A stretch of 64,000 bases of DNA from Selaginella moellendorffii. Its lineage: Eukaryota > Streptophyta > Lycopodiopsida > Selaginellales > Selaginellaceae. The position numbers were made by a program, and so were the translations under genes. The stretch is taken from positions 370,586-434,585 of the forward strand of contig NW_003314320.1 of NCBI RefSeq assembly GCF_000143415.4, given 5' to 3'. Below, piece after piece: positions 1 through 9,948 of the stretch. Position 1 is the first letter of the stretch; every line of letters begins with the position of its first letter. A model generated the notes under the pieces. That model was not told the origin of the DNA, did no database searches, and saw nothing but the letters and a program-made list of their open reading frames with translations.

Positions 1-2306
1 ATCTCAGGATATGTATATTGTCTAGCATTTGGGTCATTTATATTTAATTCAAACTATTTTGTCAACATCATAGCTCTTTGAAGTGTCATTTGTTCAGAAC
101 CTTCTATAAAATAAACATTTTGAAATTTTGGAAAATGGATACGGATTATAGGGATCGAACGACTATGCATTTTAAATTTAAAAAGTCTCTATATTGCCTT
201 TAGAGCAGATTCATAACGTGCTTTATAAAATATTGAAATAAATATTTAATACTTTTTATAGTAGCACAAATTTCAATATTAATATGAGCATTATATTTTT
301 TACAAAGGTATTTATTATAAGGCACTACCCAACGATTATCAATATAACACCCACTTTTTATATATATACAGCTATTATCAGGTCTATAATAATTTGGATA
401 TCCATCAACACTAAAAGTAATTTTGTAATTAAATTTTTTCTGATAACCTTTTGAGCAAGTGCCATTTTTCATGCAAAGACTATTAGAATAAAGAGGCTCA
501 CATGGATCATGTATCATATGAGATGTAATTATTTTAGAAATTTCAAGTTCATTTTGAGGATCAAGCAATTGTGCCGTTATATATTGGTCAATAACATCAT
601 GGTCTTTAATCTTGTTTTCATAAGATAAAATCCCTAGAAAGTGACAATGTGGAAGGCCTCTTTTTTGAAATTCAATTACATATATAAAAGCAATACAATT
701 TCCAAAAATATATTTTTTAGTAATATCATTCAAAAATTCTTTAAGCTTGATATGAAATGCTCTAGAAACCAAGTTTGGACGATCCTCAGTGCCTTCATTT
801 GGATGTAAGTTTTAGCCATTTAGCATTGCATGTAAAAGTAATGAAAAGATTTGGCTTTGAAAAATGAGTAACTATAGCTATTGCATCTTGATAATTTTGT
901 TGTATTGCTCTAGGGCCACCCCCAAAACTTGAAGGTAAAATAACAATCTTGCCTGGATTTATATTTTCATTAATAGCACAGTTTGCACCATAATCCATAA
1001 GATCAGTATACATTTCAACTTGCAATTGTTTCTAATGAGTGCGATAGTAATTCAAATTATTGCTTTCAACTTTTACATAAGCATCAACTATATATTGTTG
1101 TGTGAGTCTTTCTGCATGTAAAATTAAATTAAAACCAAAGTGTATTGTGTCTCTTATAGATAAATGGTATGCATAATATTGGAGTAATGTAATTCAACAT
1201 CTGGAATTAAAAATATTTTTATGCCAACCTTTGTCACCAAAAGGAAATATTAATGGGTAAACCATTGGATCACAATTATAATCAAGTGTTGAGATACATT
1301 TAGAATTGCTTACAGTTGGATATATACAAATTTCACGACTATGTGGCGGTTCTCCATCATCACTAACAAACACAACAGCATCATTTGTCCGTGGAGCATT
1401 ATAGCGTTGTGGATTAGTTCCTTCAGTTTTTAATAACATGTAAACACCACATATAAGATAACCTAAAAGTGTAGCAAAAAAAATTTCTTCTTGTTCCATT
1501 TCATACATCATTTTGAAAGCTTGAGCATATGGGTTAACATGACAAAGGAGAGCATCAAGATGTTTAAGTAAGTTTGTCTCACGGCTTGAATTAAAAGGGT
1601 TTTGCTTTCTTATATCTATAGCTTCTAGAGTATCAAGCATATAAAGTTGTCCATAGGTTCAATATTGACCTTCAGAAGGATGTGCTGAAACAATATTATG
1701 ATATATTTGACCATGGATTTTAAAGCAATAAAGACCATGACCTTTTACAATATTAATATTAGAAGACATAGATGCAAAAGCAAGAGCACTATTGTAGTGT
1801 CTAATATTTGTTTTAAAATTAGAGTTCTTATTTTGCTTGTAAAGTGAAAGTAAATCAAATGGTAAAGGTGAAATTGGAGGTAATATAACTTGGTTATTCT
1901 AGCAACACATTGAAGAGTTTTCATCTTTAAAATGCAATGCATTACAAAAAGTACAAACAAATGATAAACTACCAATATTAAAATTTATTATGTTAAAGTC
2001 ATTATAAATGCTATGGCTTGCTAGTGTGGTATTCATGGGTGGGAGTGGTAGATTTAATATTGCTTGATATATATAATCATCATAATAACGTGCATGTAAG
2101 GTTCCAGATGCTTCTAACTGTCCAATTGATTGCTGTATATAATCATTATCATGATTAATATTTTGGTATATAGAATCATTATCATGATTATTTTGAACAG
2201 CTATAGTATGTGTATCATGGTCAATCATAGTTTCAGAGGCATCTAAATCTCCATTAGATTGTTTACTATGTCGTATGGTTCTCAAACGATGGCAGAGGCA
2301 AGGCAT
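1..2306 (-). mobile_element. Helitron Rep region, degenerate, runs off left edge
   Basis: On the minus strand, read from 2306 down to 1, the sequence encodes a broken Helitron rolling-circle replicase. The order is: an N-terminal zinc-finger-like block (CTFCNALHF, near 1940), a region typical of the Helitron N-terminus (NSALAFASMSS, near 1780; DPMVYPLIFPFGDKGW, near 1240), a Rep block (LPSSFGGGPRAIQQNYQDA, near 900), the HUH metal-binding motif as PHCHFLGIL (near 640), and the paired tyrosines in SIKYLFQY (near 230). From 200 to 1 it continues towards the helicase linker (DPNARQYTYPE). Stop codons interrupt the frame near 1900 and 1660, and further breaks lie near 1030-1190, 780 and 50. The element is therefore not functional. 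The helicase domain and both termini lie outside the window or are lost. Base composition is far more AT-rich than in the genes to the right. Confidence 0.85.
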
Positions 2307-2731
2307 TTTCAGTCACTTCGATTATAGGTTTGATTATATATATATATTTTTAATTGAGTTTGTATAGAAGTTTATGCAGAATAGAAATGCAGACTACAGT
2401 TGGATATATATAAATTTCACAACTATGTAATGATCTGAAAGGAAAATATTAGACTTTTGCGAAGCACACTCAAGAACAACAAAATAACTCCACTGTTGTG
2501 TTTACCAATCTCTGCCTCATAATCCACAGCTTTGCAATTTTGAGCTGCAGCCCCAAGTGCTGCTCCTACGCCAGCATCAGGTTACCTGGCACAGCATCCT
2601 AGCACAGCATCGTTGAAACCAGCCCTCAAACTCTCGGAAACTGGAACTAAATTTTAGATTCGACAGAAGTAGTATCAGACAGAAAAAAAATCTCATCATA
2701 GAATACAAAGATATTCAAACTTACGACTTAC
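2307..2731. other. non-coding stretch beside Helitron remnant
   Basis: No coding region is supported. A stretch of about 35 nt near 2397-2431 closely repeats the sequence at about 1312-1347 inside the Helitron remnant, so this is probably decayed transposon flank. Confidence 0.4.
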
Positions 2732-3108
2732 CTCGATCTAAAAACGAAGCTAAACCACGCGATGCTTGCGGTGGCGCCTTCTGCTTCTCCTTCTCTTTCA
2801 AGAGAACCCAGACATCAGTGCTGTGTCGGATTTCCAAAACTTCAGGAGCAGTGTTGGCTGGCACAGCCACTCGACAGCCCTACGTCAACTCGAAACACCT
2901 GGTTCCTACAAACGGAGTTGATCCCGAGCATGTGCTGAAACAAAAATCCCTCACCAGGCCCAGCAGCAAGGGATTCCTCGAGAGAATCCGGGGATGAAGA
3001 GGGAGTGTCCTTGATAATTGCTTTCTTGTAGGCCAAAGAGCTCGTGAGGCGGTGGCGAACAGGGATCAAAGCTTTGCTGAGTTGGAGATGAGCCAATTTG
3101 CCTCTCAC
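2732..3108 (-). other. possible exon fragments of an unrecognised gene
   Basis: On the minus strand an open frame runs from 3108 to 2842 (88 codons, serine-rich, including DTPSSSPDSLEESLAAG). In another frame an open stretch (HSTDVWVLLKEKEKQKAPP) ends exactly at a good 5' splice site, GATCGAG followed by GTAAGT, at about 2731. A short intron or a frameshift would be needed to join the two. I recognise no domain. It may be a gene fragment captured by the neighbouring Helitron, or chance. Confidence 0.22.
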
Positions 3109-3548
3109 AATCCTGAGTTGATCCCGAGAGGAGCCTCGATTGTGTGCCCGACTACCATTCTACTCGCCCCTGTTACTTACCACGGCTCTCACGGGAATGC
3201 CCACACAACCGTGTCCGAGTAGAGCAGCCATGGAGCCCTAAGAGTGCATGGCATACACACCCTCTTCCCTTCCCGGCCACGCATGCATCCCGCCCATTGG
3301 CCGCCACAACATTGAGCCGATATTCCCGCTAACCATGGCCACCGGCCCTGGTCCGAGCCTGGGCTGGTCTCCCCTTCCCAAGAACCATGGCTTCCGAGGC
3401 TGCCCCGGGCCCGGGATCGGACGGCTGCGGGGGTCTGGGCTCTTCGTTCTTATTATTATAGATTAAAGGCAAACACCAAATATGGTTCTTGTACCTCTTT
3501 GTATTGTATACATAATCAACTCTTGTAGTCACTCTCATTAGTGGAACG
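3109..3548. other. intergenic, upstream of F-box gene 1
   Basis: GC-rich sequence with short overlapping open frames on both strands, none of which resembles a protein. It should contain the promoter of the F-box gene that starts at 3549. I saw no convincing TATA box. Confidence 0.4.
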
Positions 3549-4628
3549 ATGCCACCACACACGGGATTACCAGACGTTCTTTGGTTTTATATCTTGTCCA
3601 AGCTGCTGGATGTTGAATCACTGGTTCGAGCATCCCTTGTTTGCAGGGAATGGAACGGGTTTGTTCGTAGCGAGGGCAACGATATCAAGCAAAGGTGTAA
3701 ATCTCCACTCTTGTTTCTTAAAGTGGAACTTCGAAGGCTGGCATGCTTCAATCCTCAAAGTGGCCAGCTCTACGATCCCAACACCTTTTTTCTGCCACCT
3801 GAGGTATCAGTTTCATTATCCAGCATTCCAGTCGCTAGCTCCAATGGTTGGGTGTTGTGGAGGTACTACACAGAGGAAGATATGGTCTCTCTGGTGATAA
3901 ACAATCCCTTGGTACGATCCAGCTCAGTGGCGCTGCCACACTGCCATGACGTTCAGTTGGAGGATTGGATTCAACCTGAGAACTTCGCCATGCTTGCGGC
4001 CAAAGACGGCAGCAGCTTTTGCATATCTTTTGTCCTCTTTGGTACCATTAATGCGTATGCTTATACTGCGGGTGGTCATGATCATGATCAGAACGAGTGG
4101 AGAACGGTCGGGAATGGAAGATATAAGGGACATAGGGTTGCATGGACTAATTTTGAGCACTGCCACATCTTAGGGGAAAGCGGTCACTGGGTTTACAAGC
4201 CCCAAAATGATGAATGTGTGCTTGTGGGGAAATTGGAAAGCTTGGAGGATTACGAGTATGGTGCTTTTGGATTAGTCTCGTTGAGAGGAGAGCTCGTCAC
4301 CGTGAGATTCATGAACGGGCCCATGCGTTTATCACTGGTAAAAAGTGTTGACGGGTTTGTAAAAGAGGAGGAAAAATGGGTTTGTGCTGAAACTATCCCA
4401 TATAGGAGAAAGAAAGTGTTTATTTGCTTGGATAATGAGTTCCACCACGTTCCATGGAAACTAACGGTGCTTGATTTGAAGACTGGAGTGTGGAAGGTTG
4501 AAAAGCTTGTGACACCAATCAAGTTTAAATGGTGCCCTCTAATGAAAGAAACCGATGAAGCTCAGCCATGGCCGAAAGATTGGCCCATGTCACACACATT
4601 AGCATTTGTTCCAAATCCAAAAATCTAA
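3549..4628 (+). CDS. F-box protein, paralogue 1
   Basis: Intronless gene for 359 residues. An N-terminal F-box occupies about residues 5-45 (LPDVLWFYILSKLLD, then LVRASLVCREW). This motif binds SKP1 and makes the protein a likely substrate adaptor of an SCF ubiquitin ligase. The rest lacks clear kelch or LRR units, but shows beta-rich blocks shared with the two paralogues at 8848 and 10666: CFNPQSGQLYDPNTFF near residue 65, SSNGWVLWRY near 100, ENFAMLAAKDGSSFCISF near 145, GHWVYKPQ near 220, and a C-terminal SHTLAFVPNP. These hint at a propeller-like substrate domain. The start is set by alignment with the paralogues. It lies on the strand opposite to the other two. The substrate cannot be predicted. 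Confidence 0.85.
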   Translation: MPPHTGLPDVLWFYILSKLLDVESLVRASLVCREWNGFVRSEGNDIKQRCKSPLLFLKVELRRLACFNPQSGQLYDPNTFFLPPEVSVSLSSIPVASSNGWVLWRYYTEEDMVSLVINNPLVRSSSVALPHCHDVQLEDWIQPENFAMLAAKDGSSFCISFVLFGTINAYAYTAGGHDHDQNEWRTVGNGRYKGHRVAWTNFEHCHILGESGHWVYKPQNDECVLVGKLESLEDYEYGAFGLVSLRGELVTVRFMNGPMRLSLVKSVDGFVKEEEKWVCAETIPYRRKKVFICLDNEFHHVPWKLTVLDLKTGVWKVEKLVTPIKFKWCPLMKETDEAQPWPKDWPMSHTLAFVPNPKI

Positions 4629-4941
4629 AGAAGCTATAGTTTGTCTTCAGAGAAAGAGTTTAGGGTTGTGTTTTGTGAGAGAGCGTGGGTGCAGGAGAAT
4701 TCGTGCTCGATAAAATGGAGCTCGACGGGTCACGGCATAGCTCCCGGGCCTCCATAGTAGGCGAAGTTGCCACCTCGGGCTCCTTGATCTACGCGGGCAT
4801 TTTATTCTAGAGCCGGCCCCATATCTTAAGCTATGAAACTCGTAGCTGGAAAATTTGGGAAAGAAACCCCCGTGCAAATCGATCGAGGGAGAAGAAAGAA
4901 GCACGAATGGAAGATTGGGGATCCACAATCCCTAGTGGATT
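4629..4941. other. intergenic between F-box 1 and small-gene copy 1
   Basis: Convergent 3' region. One minus-strand open frame (4647-4928) is arginine- and proline-rich and resembles nothing. I see no supported feature. Confidence 0.4.
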
Positions 4942-5230
4942 CTAGTCCAGCTTCAGAGCATCGAGAGCCATCTCAGTCTTGTACATGGCGTGCTTGAAAC
5001 CCTGGCCGATCTGTAGGACCCGAGTGGCAAAGCGCTTGGCATTGGCAGCGTTGGTGTGTAGGAGAGCGTTGGCCTGGAGTTGCTCATCGTTGTCGATAGA
5101 ACTGTGGACTGCGGCGAGATCGAGCTGGCGGAGGGTGGGGATGAATGAAAGCCGCCTCGGTGCCGTGGAGAAGTTCCTCCAAGTCTCGCTTGAGCTAGAT
5201 CGCTCTGCCCATTGGAATGTTGTGTGCCAT
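4942..5230 (-). pseudogene. small lineage-specific gene, copy 1 (broken)
   Basis: A relative of the intact 98-residue gene at 11866-12162. The minus-strand ATG at 5230 sits a few bases after a 3' splice site (CTGCAG), as in the other copies. A matching 5' site (AAG then GTGAGT) near 5313 defines a 5'-UTR intron with a long pyrimidine tract. The body starts MAHNIPMGRAI, hits an in-frame TAG at codon 12, continues LKRDLEELLHGTEAAF, and then needs a frame change near 5150 to continue as TLRQLDLAAVHSSIDNDEQ. The tail GFKHAMYKTEMALDALKLD ends at 4942. The helical, charged, alanine-rich tail matches the pattern of the intact copy. The stop and the frameshift make it a pseudogene, unless an extra intron removes both. 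Confidence 0.55.
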
Positions 5231-5377
5231 CCTCACTGCAGAGAAGAGAAACGAAACAGAGAGAGAGAGAGAGACGAGAAGGAGAATCTAGAAAAGAAAA
5301 ACACACTCACCTTGTGGAGAGAAGAGAGAACAGCCGAGAAGACAGCGCTTAAAGAGAAGAATAGCGAGCTGTAGCGG

Positions 5378-5524
5378 ATTTTATAAAGCAGGAGAGATTG
5401 ACCATTGACCTTTGAATATCTTTGACTTGGATCTCTGAATATCTTTGACTTTAGATTTTCGACAGCTAAAGCATCATAAAAATCTTGGATTTTGAATTCC
5501 GTTAGAGATGTTTGAAAGTTGACC
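5378..5524 (-). promoter_or_regulatory. W-box-rich promoter of small-gene copy 1
   Basis: A minus-strand TATA box (TATAAAAT) lies at 5378-5385. Upstream are five TTGAC cores at 5398, 5405, 5422, 5445 and 5519, the core of the W-box bound by WRKY factors. The spacing and the TATA sequence recur in the other two copies. Confidence 0.5.
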
Positions 5525-5930
5525 CATAAAATCTTCTTAATGAATAGATTTTTAACTTAAGGCACTCTTCATGACGTTCACTAATCATGTGTTTAACAGA
5601 GCAAGAGTACCGAGATTAGCTACTCCTTGCCATGGTTGCTTTTGAGCCTTTTGAGGATTTCATACAATTACTTGGGAACTGCGGTTCTAGGATCTCTTCA
5701 CCATCTAGTGCTTCTTGAAACGTCTTGCTCACAAGAGCGTTGCTCGTCGCATGGATCAAATATATATATAGTTTACTTACTTCAAGCTTACTTGAGGAAT
5801 GTCTTAGCTTAATCTTTCTTAATCATCAATTATGTACATTTTAAATACTTTTCCTGATAGTTTGTATTTGGATTTCCTGATTTCATTCGTCTGTCAGTAA
5901 CAAAAAAAAATGCCCTGTATTAAGTTCTTC
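5525..5930. other. intergenic spacer between two small-gene promoters
   Basis: AT-rich sequence with no coding region I can support. It separates the minus-strand promoter of copy 1 from the plus-strand promoter of copy 2, so the two copies were originally divergent. Confidence 0.4.
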
Positions 5931-5944
5931 TTTGCCCGTATCAA

Positions 5945-6028
5945 AGTCAAAGTCACTGAAATCTTTACGGGATCACGTCAAAGTCCAAGCAGTCCTCAGT
6001 CAAAAGTCAATATCCTGCTCTATAAAAT
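5945..6028 (+). promoter_or_regulatory. W-box-rich promoter of small-gene copy 2
   Basis: Inverted W-box cores (GTCAA) near 5946, 5977, 5999 and 6006 precede a plus-strand TATA box (TATAAAAT) at 6021-6028. The sequence after it (GTCTCGGCTCTTC) matches the 5' UTR of copy 3 after its own TATA box. This promoter points right, although the start codon of copy 2 now points left. Confidence 0.5.
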
Positions 6029-6094
6029 GGCCAGCTGGGGCGTCTCGGCTCTTCAGCGGCTCGCTAACGTCTCGGCTCTTGTCTGCGCGGCTCT

Positions 6095-6429
6095 CTAACG
6101 TAATTCGTCTAGGCGGAAGCCAGTGAGCGTGTCCCCGATGGCGTCTTCAGTCACACGGGCGATTCGCTGGAGCTCTCCTTTGATCGCCAGAACATTGCGC
6201 ATCGCCTCTGCCGCCATCCTGGAAAAGAAAGAGAAACGAGAGGGAGAGAGACGGAAGAGATGAGAGATGAGGGAGTAGAAGAAGAGCACTCACACGCAAC
6301 CGGGGCTTCGTGCTATGGGGGAAATCGGGAAGCGCAAAGCAACAAAACTGGAGAAGATCGGAGAAAAGTTCGAGCGTGCTGTTCTGGATGCCGAAAAGGC
6401 TCTGCGTGAGCTTGTTGTAGATTTCTAGT
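6095..6429. pseudogene. small gene, copy 2, with inverted middle segment
   Basis: The head and tail of one gene lie on opposite strands. On the minus strand, from about 6300 to 6095, are a GTGAGT splice donor, a pyrimidine-rich tract, the acceptor TTTTCCAG and an ATG (6218) that opens MAAEAMRNVLAIKGELQRIA, followed by EDAIGDTLTGF. This matches the head of the intact copy (IAIGDTMNSF). On the plus strand, 6316-6429 encodes KLEKIGEKFERAVLDAEKA up to a stop, matching KKLEKLGEAFERAVMTAG of the intact copy. Because the promoter (5945-6028) and the tail are both plus-strand, the simplest reading is an inversion of only the segment of about 200-220 bp between them. Confidence 0.6.
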
Positions 6430-6734
6430 TGAATCTTGTGTGCCGTCGGTGCCGCATTGTCAAAGTTCTATTCTACGCAATTTGTTCTCGGCCATGGGCG
6501 TCCTCTTGTCTCCAATACATTCATCTTCACGGCTCGCATCCAATCCTTGAACAGCCATGCCTTTCTCCAGTGCATTCATCTTCACGGCCTCTCCTTGCCG
6601 CCAAGCTCGTGCAAACTTCAAGTGACACAAAGGAAAAAATCGAACCGAGGAAACACCAAACTACCAAACTCTTACCTATGCCGCTCACTCTCCTCTTCCG
6701 ATTGTCACGTACTTGGGCTTAAAAACTATAGCGA
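6430..6734. other. 3' flank of small-gene copy 2 and of the unrecognised gene
   Basis: Plus-strand open frames here overlap each other and resemble nothing. On the minus strand an acceptor-flanked stretch, GGMIAIVFKPKYVTIGRGE plus stop, occurs at about 6688-6746. It may be an alternative last exon of the gene to the right. Confidence 0.3.
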
Positions 6735-7768
6735 TCATACCACCTGGAATTTTGTGATGGTAGAAATTTGTCTCGCAACTTTAAAAAAAAGAGCTTACCT
6801 TCAAAAGAATGATGCAATCTAGATCTCGGCCAAGCACCACATTATAGTCCTGCCAAACACCGGAAACGCAAATTGTACGTAGAGATCAAACAATCGTAAA
6901 CCATTCCGGAACGTCTGACAGAGCCGAATATCCTGCAAAACAAAAGCAGCTATGTAATTGCCTTGACACTGTCGAACTTGACTTGCTTGCTAAGGGTGCC
7001 CTCTGTCTTCAAAGTTTCCTGGCAGAAAGAATTACGTGGTTAGACGCACTAGGACCAGCTCTAGAGACTGCTTACTTTCTGGGGCTCGTCTCGTTAATTC
7101 CTCGCCACCTCACCAGATCGATTGCCTCCTCCGGTTCTTCGATCTAAAGCGGGAGTAAACGAAGTAAGAAAGAAAAAAAAGTGTTGTTTACCTGTGCAGA
7201 AGTCACGTTGAAACGTCCATCTGAAGCCATTGGTCTTGTTCTCTTGCGCTTCCAAACTCCGTAGCTAGACCCGCCTGTGTATGGTCGATAAGTAGCAGAA
7301 GAAGAAGACATAACCTGCCGGTTGCTCAGAAGCGCAAGAAAGCGTTCAAACTCGTTTTCTTGATGAATTGAAGCTCCTACCCTGTGCCTGCCAATGGAGC
7401 TTGTCAAGTTAGACGACAATCACCACAATGGAGTAAACGGCGCTTACAAGAACACCTCGCTACTAGTTAAACTCGGCTAAACATTACTTGATTCGAACTG
7501 GTAGCCTCATTTTACTGTTTTTCAGCACATTCCTGGGCTTGAATCTGTGTTCCAAAGGATAAGTTTTTACTTATTTATTTCAAGGAGCTCTTACCTCTTC
7601 CAGACCTCGTCAAGCCTCTCTTCAATATACTGCACAACGTCGGTGATCTGTTTCTGCCAATTCTTCGCACGACACATCAAAGAAGACAGAAATTTCCGAC
7701 GTCGACTTAGAGCTCACCTGTGTCCCGCATAATCCCGAGACTCTTCGTACACCACCGATGTCCAGATG
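6735..7768 (-). CDS. unrecognised spliced gene, probably truncated at its 5' end
   Basis: On the minus strand several short open segments are bounded by good splice sites. 7718-7768 encodes HLDIGGVRRVSGLCGTQ. 7595-7647 continues in phase as ITDVVQYIEERLDEVWK. A third exon ends at about 7192 and includes HQENEFERFLALLSNRQ and VWKRKRTRPMASDGRFNV. A fourth begins IEEPEEAIDLVRWRG (about 7110-7145). Later exons carry ETLKTEGTLSKQ, IFGSVRRSG and, in phase, MDYNVVLGRDLDCIILLK, ending with a TGA at 6735-6737. Not every junction keeps phase in my reading, so the gene may be decayed or my model wrong. No known domain is recognised. Its 5' end abuts the phosphoesterase pseudogene at about 7868, a likely breakpoint. 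Confidence 0.4.
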
Positions 7769-7867
7769 CTGTTCAGAAATGCCACGAAAAGATGAATAAA
7801 CTATAGAAAAAGAGACAGACATTCAACATCACCTGGAACTGGAACTGACTTTAGCCGCCGCCACACC

Positions 7868-8835
7868 AGCTTATACTTTTGCCACAGCAGTAATCGGCAC
7901 CTTTGGAGAACACAGCTCGAATACGATCAAGTGAAAGCTCTCCAGTCCCCGATTTCCCACTCCCAAAACTCGTTCTTTCTGCTAGAGCTCCGCCCGAAGC
8001 CCATACAGCTGCTTTCCAAACTTAGTGTGGATAAGTATGCCGAGATGCCATGCCTCGTCTCCCTGATTCTGAAGAGGCCGTGAGAGACATTGGAAAGTGT
8101 CGAAACGCTACCTTGGCGGAAGAACTGCGTGACTGCTTCATTTCAAAGCCTTCGAGCAGGGACTCCATTTTCAGGGAGTCTGTCGCCAAACAGATTTGTT
8201 GGCCACGCGAAGCCCGATGGCCATGGTATCATCAAAACCAAGAAACAAGTACTTCCAGCCACCAAGAACCTATCAGAGAAGAAATAGTTTTCCACTGTAA
8301 GTTTCACAAGCAATGATCCAAGTTAATGCACCGTGACAGTTCCCGCTTGAACAGGATCGACCGACACGATTCATATCTGCGCTGATGCTGTACCGAGAAA
8401 AGAAGTCCAGTTCGCGATTGGGAACACCAAACCTGTCATGGTTGCCACGAAGATCGAAGAACACACTTTGTGGCAATCGGCTTTCTTTTGAGACGTGCTT
8501 CATAGTTTTGTTCGTCTTGCCTTGTCACAGAGAGGTCTCTGTTCTTGGCAGCTAGAACGAAATGCAAGGGATTTTTTAGAAAAAGTTCGTGGGAGAGACC
8601 AAAATTACCAGTGAGATCGCCGGTGACGAGCACCAGAGCAGGCCGGACGAGCGCCAAAAGCCGCGAGGCCACACTTCCGCTCGATTTGGATGAAAAACAC
8701 TCACATCGAGATCGGAGATCTGAAAGGCCCAGTCGCGCTCGCGCTCTTCGCCAGGATCAGGTGCGAGGAGACAAAGATCGATTTCTTAAGCGCCAGATAA
8801 CCTGAAAAATATTTTAGGGTTCTTGAGAAAATTAT
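7868..8835 (-). pseudogene. metallophosphoesterase pseudogene (inverted partial copy of 13.4-kb gene)
   Basis: Read on the minus strand this follows the intact gene at 13395-15777. It starts with the shared 5' flank (AACCCTAAAATATTTTTC), then exon 1 with LALVRPALVLVTGDLTG, then NRDLSVTRQDE, the LPQSVFFDLRGNHDRFG block with the metal-binding GNHD, and the exon around the lipase-like FGHP segment. It ends in sequence matching about 14600 of the intact gene. Frameshifts, a changed sequence after RQDE and loss of the segment corresponding to about 14410-14560 break the frame. All later exons are missing. It abuts F-box paralogue 2. Confidence 0.75.
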
Positions 8836-8847
8836 TGCCACTTCATT

Positions 8848-9921
8848 TCAATTAAGTTTTGGATTAGGAACAAATGCTAATGTGTGTGACGTATGCCAAT
8901 ATTCCGGCCATGGCCGAGCTTCATCCGTTTCCATCATTAGCGGGCACCATTTATATTTAATTGGCGTCACAAGCTCTTCAACCCTCCAGACTTGAGTCTT
9001 CATATCAAGAACTAAATCTTTTGTCCATGGAATAAAGTGGAACTCATCATCCAAGCACACAAACACTTTCTTTGTCCTGTCCTGGATGACTACCGTCCCA
9101 GAATCCCATTTTACCTCCTCTTTTACAAAACCGTCAACACTTTTTACCAGTGATAAACGCATAGAATTCTTGACAGGTCTCGCAGTCATGAGCTCTCCTC
9201 TCAGCAATACTAAACCAAACATACCATACTTGTAATTGTCCAAACTTTCCAAAGTCCCCACAAGCTCACATTCACGAGCTTGAGGCTTGTAAACCCAGTG
9301 ACCGCTTTCCCCTAAGATGTGGCAGTGCTCAAAATCAGTCCATGCAATCCTATTTCTCCTCCAGTTTGGACCATTAACTTCTATCCACTCGTTCTCACCA
9401 CCAGCAGCATAAGAATACGCATAAAAGATGTCAAAGTCGACAAACGATATGCAAAAGCTGCTGCCGTCTTTCGCGGCAAGCATGGCGAAGTTCTCAGGTT
9501 CAATCCAATCATGCTTTACTTCTGGGCAGTGTGGTAGCGTCACTGAGCTGGATGGTACCAAGGGATTGTTTAGCACCAAAGAGACCGTCTTTCCTTCTGT
9601 GTAGTACCTCCACAACACCCAACCATTTGAGCTCGCCACTGGAATGCTTGATGGCGAAACTGACACTTCCGGTGGTAAAAAGAAAGTGTTGGGATTGTAG
9701 AGCTTGCCACTTTTAGGGTTGAAGCACGCCAGCCTTCTTAGCTCCACTTTAAGGAACAAGAGCGGGGAATTACACCTCTGCTTGATGTGGCTGCCATCTC
9801 CACGAATAAATGTATTCCATTCCTTGCAGACAAGGCTCGCTCGAACTAGCGTTTCAACATCCAGTAGCTTGGACAAGATATAGGACCAAAGAGCGTCTGG
9901 TAATCCGCCGTCTGCTGACAT
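8848..9921 (-). CDS. F-box protein, paralogue 2
   Basis: Intronless, 357 residues if started at the ATG at 9921 (MSADGGLPDALW), which aligns with the starts of the other two copies. A further in-frame ATG at 9948 would add nine residues. The F-box spans about residues 6-45 (LPDALWSYILSKLLDVE, then LVRASLVCKEWN). The body shares the same landmarks as its paralogues: FNPKSGKLYNPNTFF, ENFAMLAAKDGSSFCISF, GHWVYKPQ, and SHTLAFVPNPK at the end. It is probably an SCF adaptor; the substrate is unknown. The frame is fully open, so it is likely still under selection. Its 3' end is joined to the 5' end of a phosphoesterase pseudogene, the same junction as at F-box paralogue 3. Confidence 0.85.
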   Translation of the reverse strand: MSADGGLPDALWSYILSKLLDVETLVRASLVCKEWNTFIRGDGSHIKQRCNSPLLFLKVELRRLACFNPKSGKLYNPNTFFLPPEVSVSPSSIPVASSNGWVLWRYYTEGKTVSLVLNNPLVPSSSVTLPHCPEVKHDWIEPENFAMLAAKDGSSFCISFVDFDIFYAYSYAAGGENEWIEVNGPNWRRNRIAWTDFEHCHILGESGHWVYKPQARECELVGTLESLDNYKYGMFGLVLLRGELMTARPVKNSMRLSLVKSVDGFVKEEVKWDSGTVVIQDRTKKVFVCLDDEFHFIPWTKDLVLDMKTQVWRVEELVTPIKYKWCPLMMETDEARPWPEYWHTSHTLAFVPNPKLN

Positions 9922-9948
9922 CAGAGTACAGAAAAGGATTTCTAACAT

